DNA of 64,000 nt. Origin: Litsea cubeba (Eukaryota; Streptophyta; Magnoliopsida; Laurales; Lauraceae). Below the pieces are notes generated by a model. It saw only the letters and a list, made by a program, of their open reading frames with translations, was not told the DNA's origin and made no database searches. The DNA lies in NCBI GenBank assembly GCA_012931725.1, contig CM022947.1, positions 18,793,554 to 18,857,553 on the forward strand. Reading direction: 5' to 3'. This document shows, in pieces, positions 33,825-44,836 of the stretch; within the stretch, counting starts at the first letter, position 1; every line of letters begins with the position of its first letter. A program made the position numbers and the translations under genes.

Positions 33825-34275
33825 GATCCTTGTATGTTGTCACCTGAGGATCCTAATTCAGAACTATAATACATTCTTGTCCTAATTCAGGACTAATACA
33901 TTCATGTTTAAGGGTTTGCACTGCGTAGCTTCAGTTATATTAATATTTGAGACTACAACTTTTATAATGTATAAGAGCCCCCAACTTATATATTTTAAAA
34001 TATTATTTTGAAGCTCTTCTTCCGATTACACTCTGGATCTTTTCAAATTTAGACTTGAAATCAGATCATCTTTTTCAATTTAAGTTGATGTGTAAAGTCG
34101 TGATCCACCATGCTTTTGGGCCATTCTGACCCTTGCATCTCTACGTTGGGTTCTATTTGTGTTAGCCCGCTCTGCCTTTTTATGATTGATCTATATACTT
34201 ATTGAATAAAAGTCATTATCATTCAAGTATTGTCTTAACTATATTGGGTCTGCACTTATTGAATAGAAATATATA
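33825..34275. other. Spacer between hAT and long-TIR element
   Basis: No gene or clear repeat seen. It has a short duplicated phrase (cctaattcagga) at 33850-33895 and an (AT)n tract at its right edge. Confidence 0.5.
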
Positions 34276-34284
34276 TATATATAT

Positions 34285-34846
34285 GGGGCCGGCTCTCCTC
34301 AACTGCAGTTGAGGAGAGCATCAGCTGCACTCGTGTGTCCCGAGCATGTGAGAAGTGAAAAGCCCAAGGGCTTACCGCTCAATCTCTCCTTTTCAGTTTC
34401 CCTCTTTCTTTTTCCCTCTTCCATTTCTTTCCTCTCCTCTCTCTCTGCGATTTCTCTCTCCCTCCCCAGCATCGCCTGCGACATCTCTCTGTCTCCCTCA
34501 TCTCGCTGCGATTTCTCTCCCGGGCATCTCCATCTCTTTTGCGATCCTCCATCTCCTACATCTGTCCGTCTTTCTCGCTGCATCTCTCTACCAGCTGTCT
34601 CCCTCTCTCGTCTCTCTCTCCCAGGCAGATCGCTGACGAACCCACATGAAGCGACCAGAAGAAGCTCTCTCTCCCGCCTCACCGCGCTCGCTCTCTCCCA
34701 TTTTTCACATTTCCTCCCTTTCTAACCTAATGGAGACCTCTCTGCCTTTATCGACTTCTCCTATCTCCCTCTCTGGCTCTCTCGGCTCTCTCTCCTTTCG
34801 TTCCAGCCCCAGCCCTCTCAGCTCTCTTCCTCTCCGACCTTCCCTC
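34285..34846 (+). repeat. Left terminal inverted repeat
   Basis: CT-rich on the plus strand (repeated tctctctc, gcgatttctctc). Inverted match to 36005-36575 with only scattered differences. ORFs through it are low-complexity Ser/Pro/Arg runs and not genes. Confidence 0.88.
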
Positions 34847-35180
34847 TCTGTTCATTTATTATTAGAACTAGAATTGAAAGAAATGAATTGAGACTTTGAT
34901 AAAACAGTGAGAAATTTAGATATAGGTGAGGGAAATGACGCGTCACCAGATTAAACACACGGAAATTAAATATTGATGATATGATGTAAGAAACATTGAT
35001 TATACCTTGATCAAGGATCACACAATATAAATACATTGAACTCCCAAGTCCCAATACAACAAATGAAAAAAAAATTACAAAAACAAAGAAGAAAAAAACA
35101 CTTGAACAACACAATCTGAAGACACGCCACAAACTGAAAGAAAAAAGGTAAACATCACACCATATAGATTTAAAGAAGAA

Positions 35181-35730
35181 TCATAGGAAATATGAATGCC
35201 ATGGTTTGCATATGATGCGGGACTGCTTGATTTCTTCACCTCCTTTGATATTGGCCCACCATTTCTTTTCATCTGTGATCTTCAATGGAGTAGCATTAGG
35301 ATTCACATTGATACGAAGAGGGAGCTTTTCTAGCTTCGAACATCCTTTAACCTTCAACTCCTCCAATTTCGGCAGGCTTCCAAGGCAAATACTCTGCAGT
35401 TTGGGTAGCCCACACAGGCATATCCTTTTCAGTGATGGAAATACAATTTGATCCTTTTCACCTCCTTCAAACACCACTTTCAGTCTAGCACAAAATTCTA
35501 TTTTCAGTGATTCTAGTTGCACGAGGAGTGTAATCGAAGAAAACCAGGATACCAGGTTTGGACAGAGATGCAAATGGATATGTTTTAGGCGTTGAAAGCT
35601 TCCCCTTCCCAATTTTCCGCTGCAGATCGTCTTCAATTTGGCAAGATCAAAGACTTGAATACTCTCTAGGCTATTGAAGATAAAAGAGAGAAACACAATA
35701 ACCTAGGATCCTTTTTGGCTCCCTCAAATG
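35181..35730 (-). pseudogene. NLR resistance gene 3' fragment (LRR end)
   Basis: The open frame 35696-35181 encodes leucine-rich-repeat sequence: FQRLKHIHLHLCPNLVSWF, LVQLESLKIEFCARLKVVF, FPSLKRICLCGLPKLQSICL, LPKLEELKVKGCSKLEKLP, then ITDEKKWWANI and a natural stop. This pattern is the C-terminus of plant CC-NBS-LRR proteins. There is no NB-ARC domain. A possible acceptor (ctttcag) near 35741 precedes it, followed by codons GESFEGAKKDP in another frame. The fragment keeps the native stop and probably the 3' UTR (35180-34860). It is carried by the surrounding element and may or may not be transcribed. Confidence 0.82.
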
Positions 35731-36004
35731 ATTCACCTGAAAGAAGCATAAAAAAAAATCAAGCATTAAGAGAAGAAAAACAAAAACCCTAGATTGACAT
35801 AGGAGAAGAGAGAGGAGAGCATCAGAGTGAGAAAGAAAGAAAGTAGCTGTTCCGCCTCGACAGAGAGGCAAGGAAGATAGATGGCGGGGATTTGTGCGAT
35901 CCTTGGGGAAGATGTGGAAGACGGGCCTCGGTTTATTCACCTTTTCCACCTCGACAAAAAAAGAAGATGATGGAGATCAGGGAGCGATGACAGAGAGAAA
36001 GATG

Positions 36005-36575
36005 GAGGGAAGGTCGGAGAGGAAGAGAGCTGAGAGGGCTGGGGCTGGAACGAAAGGAGAGAGAGAGCCTAGAGAGCCAGAGAAGGAGATATGAGAAGTC
36101 GATAAAGGCAGAGAGGTCTCCATTAGGTTAGAAAGGGAGGAAATGTGAAAAATGGGAGAGAGCGAGCGCGGTGAGGCGGGAGAGAGAGCTTCTTCCGGTC
36201 GCTTCCTGTGGGTTCGTCAGCAATATGCCCGGGAGAGAGAGACGAGAGAGGGAGATAGCCGGTAGAGAGATGCATCGAGAAAGACGGACAGATGTAGGAG
36301 ATGGAGGATCGCAAAAGAGATGGAGATGCCCGGGAGAGAAATCGCAGCGAGATTAGGGAGACAGAGAGATGTCGCAGGCGATGCTGGGGAGGGAGAGAGA
36401 GAAATCGCAGAGAGAGAGAGAGGAGAGGAAAGAAATGGAAGAGGGAAAAAGAAAGAGGGAAACTGAAAAGGAGAGATTGAGCGGTAAGCCCTTGGGCTTT
36501 TCACTTCGTCACACGCTCGGGACGCACGAGTGCAGCTGATGCTCTCCTCAACTGCAGTTGAGGAGAGCCGGCCCC
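36005..36575 (-). repeat. Right terminal inverted repeat
   Basis: GA-rich on the plus strand; inverted counterpart of 34285-34846. Its tip repeats the palindrome gctctcctcaactg/cagttgaggagagc. Confidence 0.88.
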
Positions 36576-36589
36576 TATATATATATATT

Positions 36590-37395
36590 TGTAAAGTTGG
36601 CCTAGTGGTGATGGGAGAGTAGACTGACCTTACCGCCCAGAGATCAATCCCTAAATAGAGCTATGGGAGTAGATGTGTCTTATTGACAATGTAGATGTCC
36701 TATTGACAATGACAATCTTGTGATTCTCAAATAAGAAGATTTATAAAATTAAGTCTATCTTTAACATTTCTTTTACAAAAAAAAAAAGAAGACTATTGGT
36801 GTAAAATCCAACTCATACCCACTGTGGGGCATGTTTGGTGTTACATATCTCTAGTCACTCACCGGCTTAGGTAATAAAGCAGGGCATGTTGGAATGGGGC
36901 TTGAATTTACCCCGATCAATAGGAGAAATGAAGGGCTTACAAAGAATTCAAATCCCTCGAGGGCATGACTTTGTCAATTATTATTGTAATTTCTTTAATG
37001 GACCACATTGATGAAATTCTATTAGTTTGAAAAGCATGCATAACACCTATTTTTGTAAAAAAAAAAAAAAAAAGTGGCAAGCTGGGAATCACAAGGTGGT
37101 AGTTGTAGATAATACACCCACTCTCACAATCCCACCCAAAGATCGATCCCTGGGCAAATAGACTTTTTCGCTGCCTTGGCCACTAGCCAAGCTTGACAGA
37201 TAAATAAATAAATAAAATAATAACTTGAGAGCCCATCGCAAAATCATTTCCTCGGGTTACAGAGGCTTTCTTGCTTTCCGTTGGCTGGGATTATTATTAT
37301 GGCTTTTTTTTTTTGTTACACAGGGCATCTTAACTCACACAAGGCCATTCACACACCTATTTCTCTAACCAATTGAGCTATGGCAATGCTGCTTC
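36590..37395. other. Cluster of SINE-like tRNA-derived relics
   Basis: Three pieces have pol III box-like motifs. At 36597-36660 (plus) there is tggcctagtggtga and agatcaatccc. At 37074-37195 (minus) there is tggctagtggcc and gggatcgatc. At 37304-37385 (minus) there is atagctcaattggttagag with a poly(A) tail seen as a T run at 37304-37314 and a short flanking repeat tatggc. No coding sequence between them. Confidence 0.5.
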
Positions 37396-38450
37396 TTCTT
37401 CTTTTTCTATTTTTTTTCATCCGAAACTAGTAAGATGTCACCAATTTAATGACATGAAAAATAGCTGTCGAAATGCCACAATTATATAAATAAATCTCGG
37501 CCTACACCAATGTGGCTCCAAAGTAGTCAGATCACAATAGGCTCACTCAACAATGAAAATTACATTTAATTCACCTAGGTCATGGATAGGGATGGCAATG
37601 AGTCGGGATTTAAAAGGGGCTCCGACCAACACTGTATGTAGGTCTGTCAATGGGCTGGGCTAGGCTTGGGCACGGATTGTCCAATCTTGTTTCGAATATT
37701 GGATGGGCTTGCTGGGGTTGTCCAATTCTGACCCTAAATTGAGTGGGCCTATGTCAAATCCTATCTCATGCTGGCCCGGGCCGGGCCTGGGCTTTAGCAC
37801 GATCTTGAACATAAAATCAACATTCTTTGATTATTTTCATACTGTCAAGGCTTGCATGAAACTGCTTGCTTCTATAGCTTTCCAACAACAATAGTACATG
37901 AAGAACAACGGCATCAATTGAATAATAACGTTCGCTGCTACTCTTTGTGTAGTCCATTTTTTTTCCAATCATACAGTTGCCAAAATGCTATCACCATTTT
38001 TATTGTTATATTAGTTGTTCTAGTTGTGGATTAGATGAAGAAATGGTGGATCGTGTGCTCATTTATGTGAAACATCTGCAGCTCTTTTATGCGTAGATGT
38101 CAATTTTTTTTTCGGGAAGTTTTACTTGCCTCTAAAATGAGCCATTTTGGAGAACATAGTGATTGTGAAAATAAAAAATTTAGAACAAAAAAATAAACAA
38201 TGAGTCGAGGTTTTAAAGGGGCTCCGGCCCGCGCTATATGTCCTTACTTTATATATCACCAAATGGAATAGCATTTTTTCCCATATCATGTGTTCAAATC
38301 TTTCTTAATACATTTAACTTTTTTTATATTTTTTAAAGAAATATTAAATCAACCACAGTCAAAATCATACGGTTATGACATGAAACGCGAACAATTAGAC
38401 GGTGCTGATAACTCTGTACAATTGGCCAGACCTAATGTAAAATGGTCGTA
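37396..38450. other. Decayed GGGCC-rich transposon debris
   Basis: No gene. A tagggatggcaa motif at 37587, typical of hAT tips, has no partner that I could find. The phrase atgagtcgggatttaaaaggggctccg at about 37600 is repeated in altered form at about 38200. GGGCCGGGCC-rich blocks at 37630-37800 fit subterminal hAT sequence. Confidence 0.45.
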
Positions 38451-38458
38451 CAGTCGGC

Positions 38459-39172
38459 CATGTTCATGGCCCGAATTTGGCCGGGCTGAGCTATATCTAG
38501 GTTCGGTCTGACTTCTAAACTATATGTACAAGCCTTGCCCAAGTCTGAATCAGACCTTGAGTGTCTGGCACGGCCGTATTAAAATGAGTAAGCCCTGGCT
38601 CAGCCCGGGTTTACCTAATAAAAATAAAATAGGGCCTTTTTGCATGATTCTAAGTGGTGGTGACACAGCCACATTCAAGGGCTGTTCATTTACTAGAATT
38701 CCAGGAATTCTTGTCCGGAAAATTTTTGAATTCCTAAATAAGGTAGAATTCGTAAATCCTCCTAAAAGCACGAGCATTTTAAAATTCCACCAAAATGCAA
38801 AGAATGTGGAATTCCTGAATTCATAAAGGCCAATTGAGACTTATCATGTGCTAGAATTCATAAATTCTTGTTAGAAAACAATGATTTGGAAATGCTAAGG
38901 AGACACATCATGTCTCAAAAATCCTAACCACTAGAATTTTAGCAAGAAATTCTAATAAAGAAATACGCTCTTGATCAAATGTCTTTGAATTCCCTCTCCA
39001 ACACTCTCTAGTAATGTTTCTACAAATGTTAGCCTCTCTACCATTGAATTCAGGCCCGGTCCATCTATTAAACGGGATAAAATAAAGTATCTGAGCCTGG
39101 CCCGAGTAGGAAAACCTTTGGCTCAAGCCCTGCCAAAAGTGGTCTGGCCCCGGCAGGCCTGATCCATCCCTA
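38459..39172. mobile_element. Non-autonomous hAT element upstream of SDHAF4
   Basis: Perfect 8 bp direct repeats CAGTCGGC flank the element (38451-38458 and 39173-39180). The right tip inverted is tagggatggatcaggcc. The left tip reads catgttcatggcccg, which looks like the family tip with its first few bases lost. GGCC-rich subterminal blocks lie at both ends. No transposase. Confidence 0.62.
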
Positions 39173-39180
39173 CAGTCGGC

Positions 39181-39259
39181 TAATGTATTTGAGAACTTGC
39201 AAGTTGCAGCTTATCAGAGAAAGATCGCGCACGCGAGAAAGTGAGAGGGAAACGTTGGG
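39181..39259 (+). promoter_or_regulatory. Remaining 5' flank of SDHAF4
   Basis: Only 79 bases separate the hAT target duplication from the start codon, so the promoter or 5' UTR must partly overlap the transposon or lie beyond it. No clear TATA box is seen in this short stretch. Confidence 0.4.
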
Positions 39260-39634
39260 ATGGCGAAGAATCTCCACCGTCTATCATCATCACTGCTCGA
39301 GATTTCAACACCCAAGCTAGGGTTTTCTTTCTCTCGATCCCACCTCTCAGCTCTAATTTCTACAAAATCGAGATTCCTCTCTTCTTCCGATCAACACCAG
39401 CATCAGGAATCCCCAAAACCACCACCACAAGCAGAGGAAGAAGAAACAACGGAAGAAAATTTGGACAATCCCAGTAATCCAGGCGATGCAGACGAAGGAG
39501 AAGGAGAAGGAGAAGAACAAGAAGGCGATGGCATTTATGTAAATAAACAGACCGGCGAAATCGGAGGCCCGAAAGGACCCGAGCCGACCCGTTATGGGGA
39601 TTGGGAGCGCGGCGGCCGATGCTCTGACTTCTGA
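39260..39634 (+). CDS. Succinate dehydrogenase assembly factor 4, mitochondrial
   Basis: A single-exon gene of 124 codons. The C-terminus carries the hallmark of the SDHAF4 (DUF1674) family: YVNKQTGEIGGPKGPEPTRY followed by GDWERGGRCSDF. The first 45 residues are rich in Arg, Ser and Leu with few acids, as for a mitochondrial targeting peptide. Residues 45-90 are an acidic, low-complexity linker. In the family, SDHAF4 binds the flavinated SDH1 subunit in the matrix and helps assemble respiratory complex II. The ATG at 39260 is the first in frame. A gtaata donor-like site at 39658, after the stop, suggests a 3' UTR intron. No damage is seen. Confidence 0.93.
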   Translation: MAKNLHRLSSSLLEISTPKLGFSFSRSHLSALISTKSRFLSSSDQHQHQESPKPPPQAEEEETTEENLDNPSNPGDADEGEGEGEEQEGDGIYVNKQTGEIGGPKGPEPTRYGDWERGGRCSDF

Positions 39635-39847
39635 TCTTGTGAAAATGAGATTACAGGTAATATTCTTTCATACATGTTTTCCATGAAGGCGTGTTTTGTA
39701 TGGAGGATTTTCCATGGAAAATGAGAATGAGGGAGAATCATTTTATTTTATTTTGTTCCATGTTAACATTTTCTGAGGACTTCTTTTTTTCCTTTACAAA
39801 GCTTACACCATTTTCATTCTTTAATCGTGAAGTTAAGAGTAACAAAA

Positions 39848-41618
39848 GTTAAAGAAAGCATTGACAAGAATCAAGATAGGAAAGGCTACAGGCAAGATGG
39901 CATTACTAAAGAGGCTTGGAAATGCTCAAAGGAAATTGGATTGGTTTGGTTAATTAGACTCTTCAATAAGATGTTAAGAAGAAAAAATGATGGACTGTTG
40001 TAACTATATACAAGAGTAGAGGAGATATATAAAGTTGCACCAACAATTGTGGGACTGAACTTATTTGTCATACTATGAAACAATGAGAGAGAGAGTACTG
40101 GAGCAAATAGTTGGACAAGAGACCAGCATGTCGTTGTCGTCAAAGCCTTGTCTCAACTATGTTGGGGTCGGCTACATGAATTCTATTCTCCATTTCGATC
40201 TCTCCTAAGCCAAGTCTTTAGATAAGTTGCGAAAGAGATTCAATCTGATAACTTGGCTCGATAATTATCAAGGATGGAGAGGTTGAGGAAGATGCTGAGC
40301 ATAGGATAAGAACGAAATGGTTGAAGTGGAGATATGCCAATAAGGTTGAAGGAAAATTTAGCTACATATATGAAAATCAATTTGGTTCACGCCATGGAGG
40401 TTAACTATAGAAGTTGTCGTCTCACTTAGGCAATTACTGGGAAATATATTGAGATAATAGGAAAAACCTTCATATGGTCTTCTTCTATATAGAGAAAGCC
40501 TATGACTGAGTACCTAAAGGTTTAATTTGATGGGTTTTAGATAAAAAAGAGTGTCCTAAGATGTTATATTAACATCATTAAATACATATATAAGAGAACC
40601 GTAATGAGCGTGAAAACTTCTTATAGAGAGACAAGTGAGTTTCTAGTGACCATAGGTTTGCATTAGTGGTTAGCTTTAAGCCTTTTTTCGCTTCACACTA
40701 ATTCTGGACGAGTTAAAGCTTTAAGCCTTTATCGCTTCGCACTGATTCTGGATGAGTTAACTACTCATATTCAAGAGGAGGTTCCTTGGTGTATGCTGTT
40801 CGTAGGTGATATATTATTGATGGATGAATTGAGAGATGACAGAAGACTTTAAAATCCAAGCGCTAAAATAAGGCATACAAAGACATAATATATGCATTGC
40901 AATTTTAGTGGGGATGTGCAAAGAGCCGAAACACTTATGAGAATTGAAGCTCAAGAGATACCACAAATAGATTCATTCTGATACTTTGGCTCGATAATTA
41001 TCAAGGTGGCGAGGTTGAGAAAGATGCTAAGCATAGGATAAGAGCGAAATGGTTGAAGTGGAGACTTGCTTTTGGAGTGAGGATGGAGAGGTTCAGGAAG
41101 ATGCTAAACATAAGATAAGAGTGAATGGTTGAAGTGGAGACATGCCAACAAGATTGAAGGAAAATTTAGCAAGACAACAATTAGACCAATTATGACCTAT
41201 GGAGCATAATGTTGGCTAGTCGAGAGGCAACACGTACAAAATGAGTGTGACAGAGTTGAAAATGATGAGATGGATGTGTGCTAAATTAGGAAAGATTGAA
41301 TCATAAATGAGCACTTTCAAGAGTATTTAGGAGTAGCATCAATAGGTGATAAATTAAGAGAGACTCGTTTGAGATGGTTTGGACATGTTCAATGCAGGCC
41401 AGCTACAATGCCATCGAGGAAAAGTTTTTCTATGCTAGTTGATGGCTCGCCAAGGAAAGGAGTAGGCCGAAAAGGGCATGTATGGAACTTGTAAGGTAGA
41501 TATGAAGAAGTGTAACATATCCAAAGATTTGTCTTACGATTGATCAAAATAGACAAAAAATTTCAGGAAGCCAACTCGAACATAGTTGGGACAAGGCTTT
41601 GATGATGATGATGATGAT
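39848..41618 (+). mobile_element. RTE LINE, heavily decayed
   Basis: RT-region relics are readable across three frames: a KALTRIKIGKATGKM block at about 39857, a FFYIEKAYD-like palm region at about 40480, SLYRFALILDELTTHIQEEVPWCMLF at about 40715, MRIEAQEIPQIDSF at about 40938, and the 3' module LRWFGHVQCRPAT at about 41370. It ends in (GAT)n at 41600-41618. Short internal duplications (for example about 40675-40760 and 40985-41110) suggest rearrangement. It lies just downstream of SDHAF4, same strand. Confidence 0.82.
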
Positions 41619-41938
41619 ATATTTGCTTCACAACAACGTATTTTTGAAAGAAACTAGAAACCCCTGGAAAACCCATTAGAAGACTATTTTTCCAAGCCTG
41701 GTCTGAGGAAAAAAGAAAAAAGAAAAGGAAAGCCTAGATACCCCTCCATACCCGTCCTCCTGTGTGAATAGACTGTGGCTTAGTTGATAACTTTCCTAAT
41801 TGCATGAATAGACTGTCATCTTCTCTCCCCGGTTTTGTCACAGTGAAAAATAGGTAATTTTTTCTCAAGTGGAGGAATAGTTATTTGCAAGGAATCAAAG
41901 AGAAGCAACGTTTTCATCTTGAGTGTTGTACTTTTTAG

Positions 41939-42070
41939 ACCCCATATGGGTTGATTGTTGCAATTCCATCCAATATTTGTATGCCGCTTCTTGAGGAGTC
42001 ATACGGTATGATGTTTGACGGTCTCAAGGCTGTTTGGAAGGATGATGAAAGTTGTGAGGTTGCTGGATAA
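41939..42070 (+). other. Possible 43-codon terminal exon, unidentified
   Basis: A splice-acceptor-like tract (gttgtactttttag) precedes an open stretch TPYGLIVAIPSNICMPLLEE and SYGMMFDGLKAVWKDD, ending at taa. Composition looks protein-like and the T-rich sequence after it resembles a 3' UTR. I do not recognise the protein and see no upstream exon, so it may be a captured or orphan exon, or chance. Confidence 0.3.
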
Positions 42071-42740
42071 TAGAATTGTGCCTGTCTTCGAGCTGCTGGC
42101 CCACGCCCACTAATTTGGGATTCAGCTTGATCTCAATTTCATGGCATATTTTTCTTGTTATTTCTTGAGATTTGACGATTTATTTTTTAATATTCTGCTA
42201 TTTCTTCTAGCCAAGTATGCCAACTTAAGCAACTGAAACAATTTCTTCAGTCCTCATGAGGTTCTCTGAATAAGTAGATATCTGAAAGTGAGTATAGCAT
42301 ATGGTCCAAACAAGATCAATGAAGCTACAAAGAAATTAAAGATGGTCAACAGTTTCACCACAATTCTCACAAAAAACACAGAGGATCACAATTTAAGCCA
42401 GTGCTTCTAAGGAAGTGTTTAGTTTTTAATCTTCCATGTGAAACCAGCCAAGCAACGAAGGATTGCTTCAAAATGTGATTTTTCAATTAGATAATTTCCT
42501 TCCATCTGATTGCAGTAGTGGCATATGTTTCTTGGATACTAAGAAGCTGAAGAGGTTGTGAATGTATGTATTCTGGATAAGACTAAGAACTGAAGAGGCA
42601 GTGAATGTATATGTATCTTGGATAAGACCAAGAGCTGGTGAGGTAGTGAATTTACCCGAACTGTAAGGCTTCTAAAATCAATTCATCTTCGTATTGAGTC
42701 CCTATAGAGGATTTTTTTCCTTCATTCCAGATTTCCCTGA

Positions 42741-44065
42741 GGGCACGTTTTTATAGGTTCGCGGAAAACCGGTTCTGCTGGCTTTTTCCTCTTCGCGGAG
42801 GGAATTTTTTATTTTTTAAATATTTTTTCTAAACCCCCCTCCCAAAATAAAAATCAGAAATGCTTTTCTGCATAATACTGGAAAATTTAGCTCATTTTTG
42901 TCCTTTTCCTCATGGAAAAATGGTCATATGAGATATCAAGTTTGTTCGGGGGAGAAGATTCTTTTTTGGAAAGCTACATGGATAGGGGATAAGCCGCTGG
43001 CAAAGCAATACCCAGAACTGTCTAATTGCGTTTTGGCGAAGGAAGCAAATGTCAAAAGCTGTTTTGGTAAAGGCACCAATAACGAGGTCATATGGAGCCC
43101 CATATACCGAAGAAATTTGAGGGACATTGAGGAAGCGCAGTTTGTATCCCTACTAAACCTTCTTGCAAACATTCTTATCCCGGAAGAAGGGGAGGATAAC
43201 AGGATCTGGATAGCATCAAACGATGGCTCTTTCTCTGTATCATCATTATACTCAGCCATTTCCAAAAAGATGCCAGATAAAGAACATTTGGAAGTTCAAG
43301 GCCCCACCAAGAATTGTGGTGTTTGGCTGGTTAGTTCTTTGAGGACGGATTCTCACTATGGACAATCTTAGACGAAGAGGGAAGATTGTGGTCAATGCAT
43401 TCCCCATGTGTTTGGAAGACGAGGAAACAATTGATCACCTACTACTGCGGTGTTACAATGTTGTGAAGATTTGGGACACTGTAATTAGTTGGTTTGGCTG
43501 CAGCTGGGTCTTCCCAAAGCATGTTCAAGACTTGTTCATGGCTTGGAAATCTCCAATCGGGTAACAAAAGGGGAAGGAGATGTGGAAGCTCACCTTTCTT
43601 GCAATAATTTGGCACATATGGAAGGAAAGAGATGCGAGATGTTTTGAGGGAGCAGGCACTAATGGAGACTTGATTTGCGGAAAGATTAAATTTTCCATGG
43701 CTCAATGGGTGTCAATAAACCCCATTTTCAAGACTATACTTTAGACCAAGTCATGTTCAACTGGAGCGAGGTGGCTGTCCGGTAGTAATGTTTTGGGGTT
43801 GTGACCGTCCTGTAGCAATGTAATGGGGTCATTCTAGGTTGTTTTGTAGGGTTTGTTCCCTTTGTTTCATGCTTTTAGGGTGTCCACTGTAATTGTTCTT
43901 CCTTCAGTACAAGTCTCTTGTACTGTTTTGCACTTCAATGAATTTAACTATTCAAAGAGAAAAAAAAAGAAAAATGGCCATACGAAATGTGGAAAATGTT
44001 CGCTGCGGAAAAGCAGCCAAATTTTCCATGTCTTTGCCACAGAAATGTGGCTGCACAAAGTGCCC
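42741..44065. mobile_element. Harbinger/Tourist-like MITE holding an L1 insertion
   Basis: The ends are gggcac...gtgccc. The flanks are tga (42738-42740) and tta (44066-44068), consistent with a 3 bp TWA target duplication with one change. Removing the element rejoins the minus-strand L1 reading frame across the site. Without the L1 inside it the MITE is only about 270 bp. Confidence 0.65.
42934..43969 (+). mobile_element. 5'-truncated L1 LINE, plus strand
   Basis: It encodes the end of an L1 ORF2: VCSGEKILFWKATWIGDKPL (about 42942), IASNDGSFSVSSLYSAIS (about 43208), then in another frame the reverse-transcriptase zinc-binding domain (GKIVVNAFPMCLEDEETIDH, LLLRCYNVVKIWD). A 3' UTR and A-rich tail end at about 43969. 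Imperfect 18 bp target repeats (aaaaatggtcatatgaga at 42916-42933; aaaaatggccatacgaaa at 43970-43987) confirm insertion by target-primed reverse transcription. At least one frameshift near 43340 breaks the ORF. Confidence 0.88.
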
Positions 44066-44836
44066 TTAAGGAATTGGAGGAAGCACAAAGAAGTTTTAAT
44101 TCACCATTATATATGAACTCTCCTACTTTGAAGGATCTTGGTCTACTAAAACTATAAATGGGTCTTGAGCCATACCTGTCCACCAATCTGCCAAGAGGAT
44201 GCCAAGAATCATACTGAAAAGATGCTTTATTTTCGTTTCCAATGAGTGTTTTGCATCCTTTCAAAGCCAGCCCCCTAGCCTCCCAAATGCTTCTCCAGCC
44301 CCATGAAGCAGCTGAGTGACATTGAATATCCCAAAAAGGATCTCCCTCTCAAATACTTCAAGTGAGCCGACTCAAGCCAAATTGTTTGGGAACCTTTCAC
44401 TAAGTGCCAGCACTGTTAAAGAATTGAATCTTTGTTGTGTTGCTACAAAGACTCAACTCCAAACCTCCCTGATATAAAGGAAAACAAATTGTATTCCAAG
44501 ATACCGCGTGTGTTGTTTTTTGTTCCAATCCCTTAAATTCCACAATAAGTTTCTCATGTGTTTGTCCATAATTTTGAGGCAACCCCTTGCATTAGAAATC
44601 AATTAGACCATGGTATGTGGAAATTGGAAAGATCTAAGCACATATTTTATGATTTGTGAACATGGTCTGCATAAGATAGGATTTTAGCCTTCCAACCTGC
44701 CAATCTGCCTTTGAATTTCTCCACCAGAGGCGCACAATCTACAGAACGTTGCCTTTGCATTTCTCCACCAGAGGTGAGCAATCTACGGAAAGTTACCTAT
44801 TGGTATTGCTAGAGTGCCTGCAATGATGCTTTGAGC

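Larger units (their letters stand above)
34285..36575. mobile_element. Long-TIR, MULE-like element with captured NLR fragment
   Basis: The two ends are inverted copies of about 565 bp (34285-34846 and 36005-36575) starting ggggccggctctcc. Flanks are tatatatat on both sides (34276-34284 and 36576-36584), compatible with a 9 bp TSD but low in information. Each tip carries a 28 bp perfect palindrome, at 34292-34319 and 36541-36568. The interior carries the 3' end of an NLR resistance gene on the minus strand. Long TIRs, 9 bp TSD and a captured gene piece are the features of Pack-MULEs. No transposase is present. Confidence 0.8.

Noticed and set aside
34309..34891. Ser/Arg/Pro-rich ORFs on both strands of the long-TIR element
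   Set aside because: They are translations of CT/GA low-complexity inverted repeat; all frames stay open for the same reason.
37587..39172. A single larger hAT element starting at tagggatggcaa 37587 and ending at 39172
   Set aside because: The 8-base flanks (gtcatgga and cagtcggc) do not match, whereas cagtcggc does recur at 38451, giving a smaller element.
39241..39477. Alternative frame overlapping SDHAF4
   Set aside because: The 39260-39634 frame carries the family signature; the overlapping frame has none.
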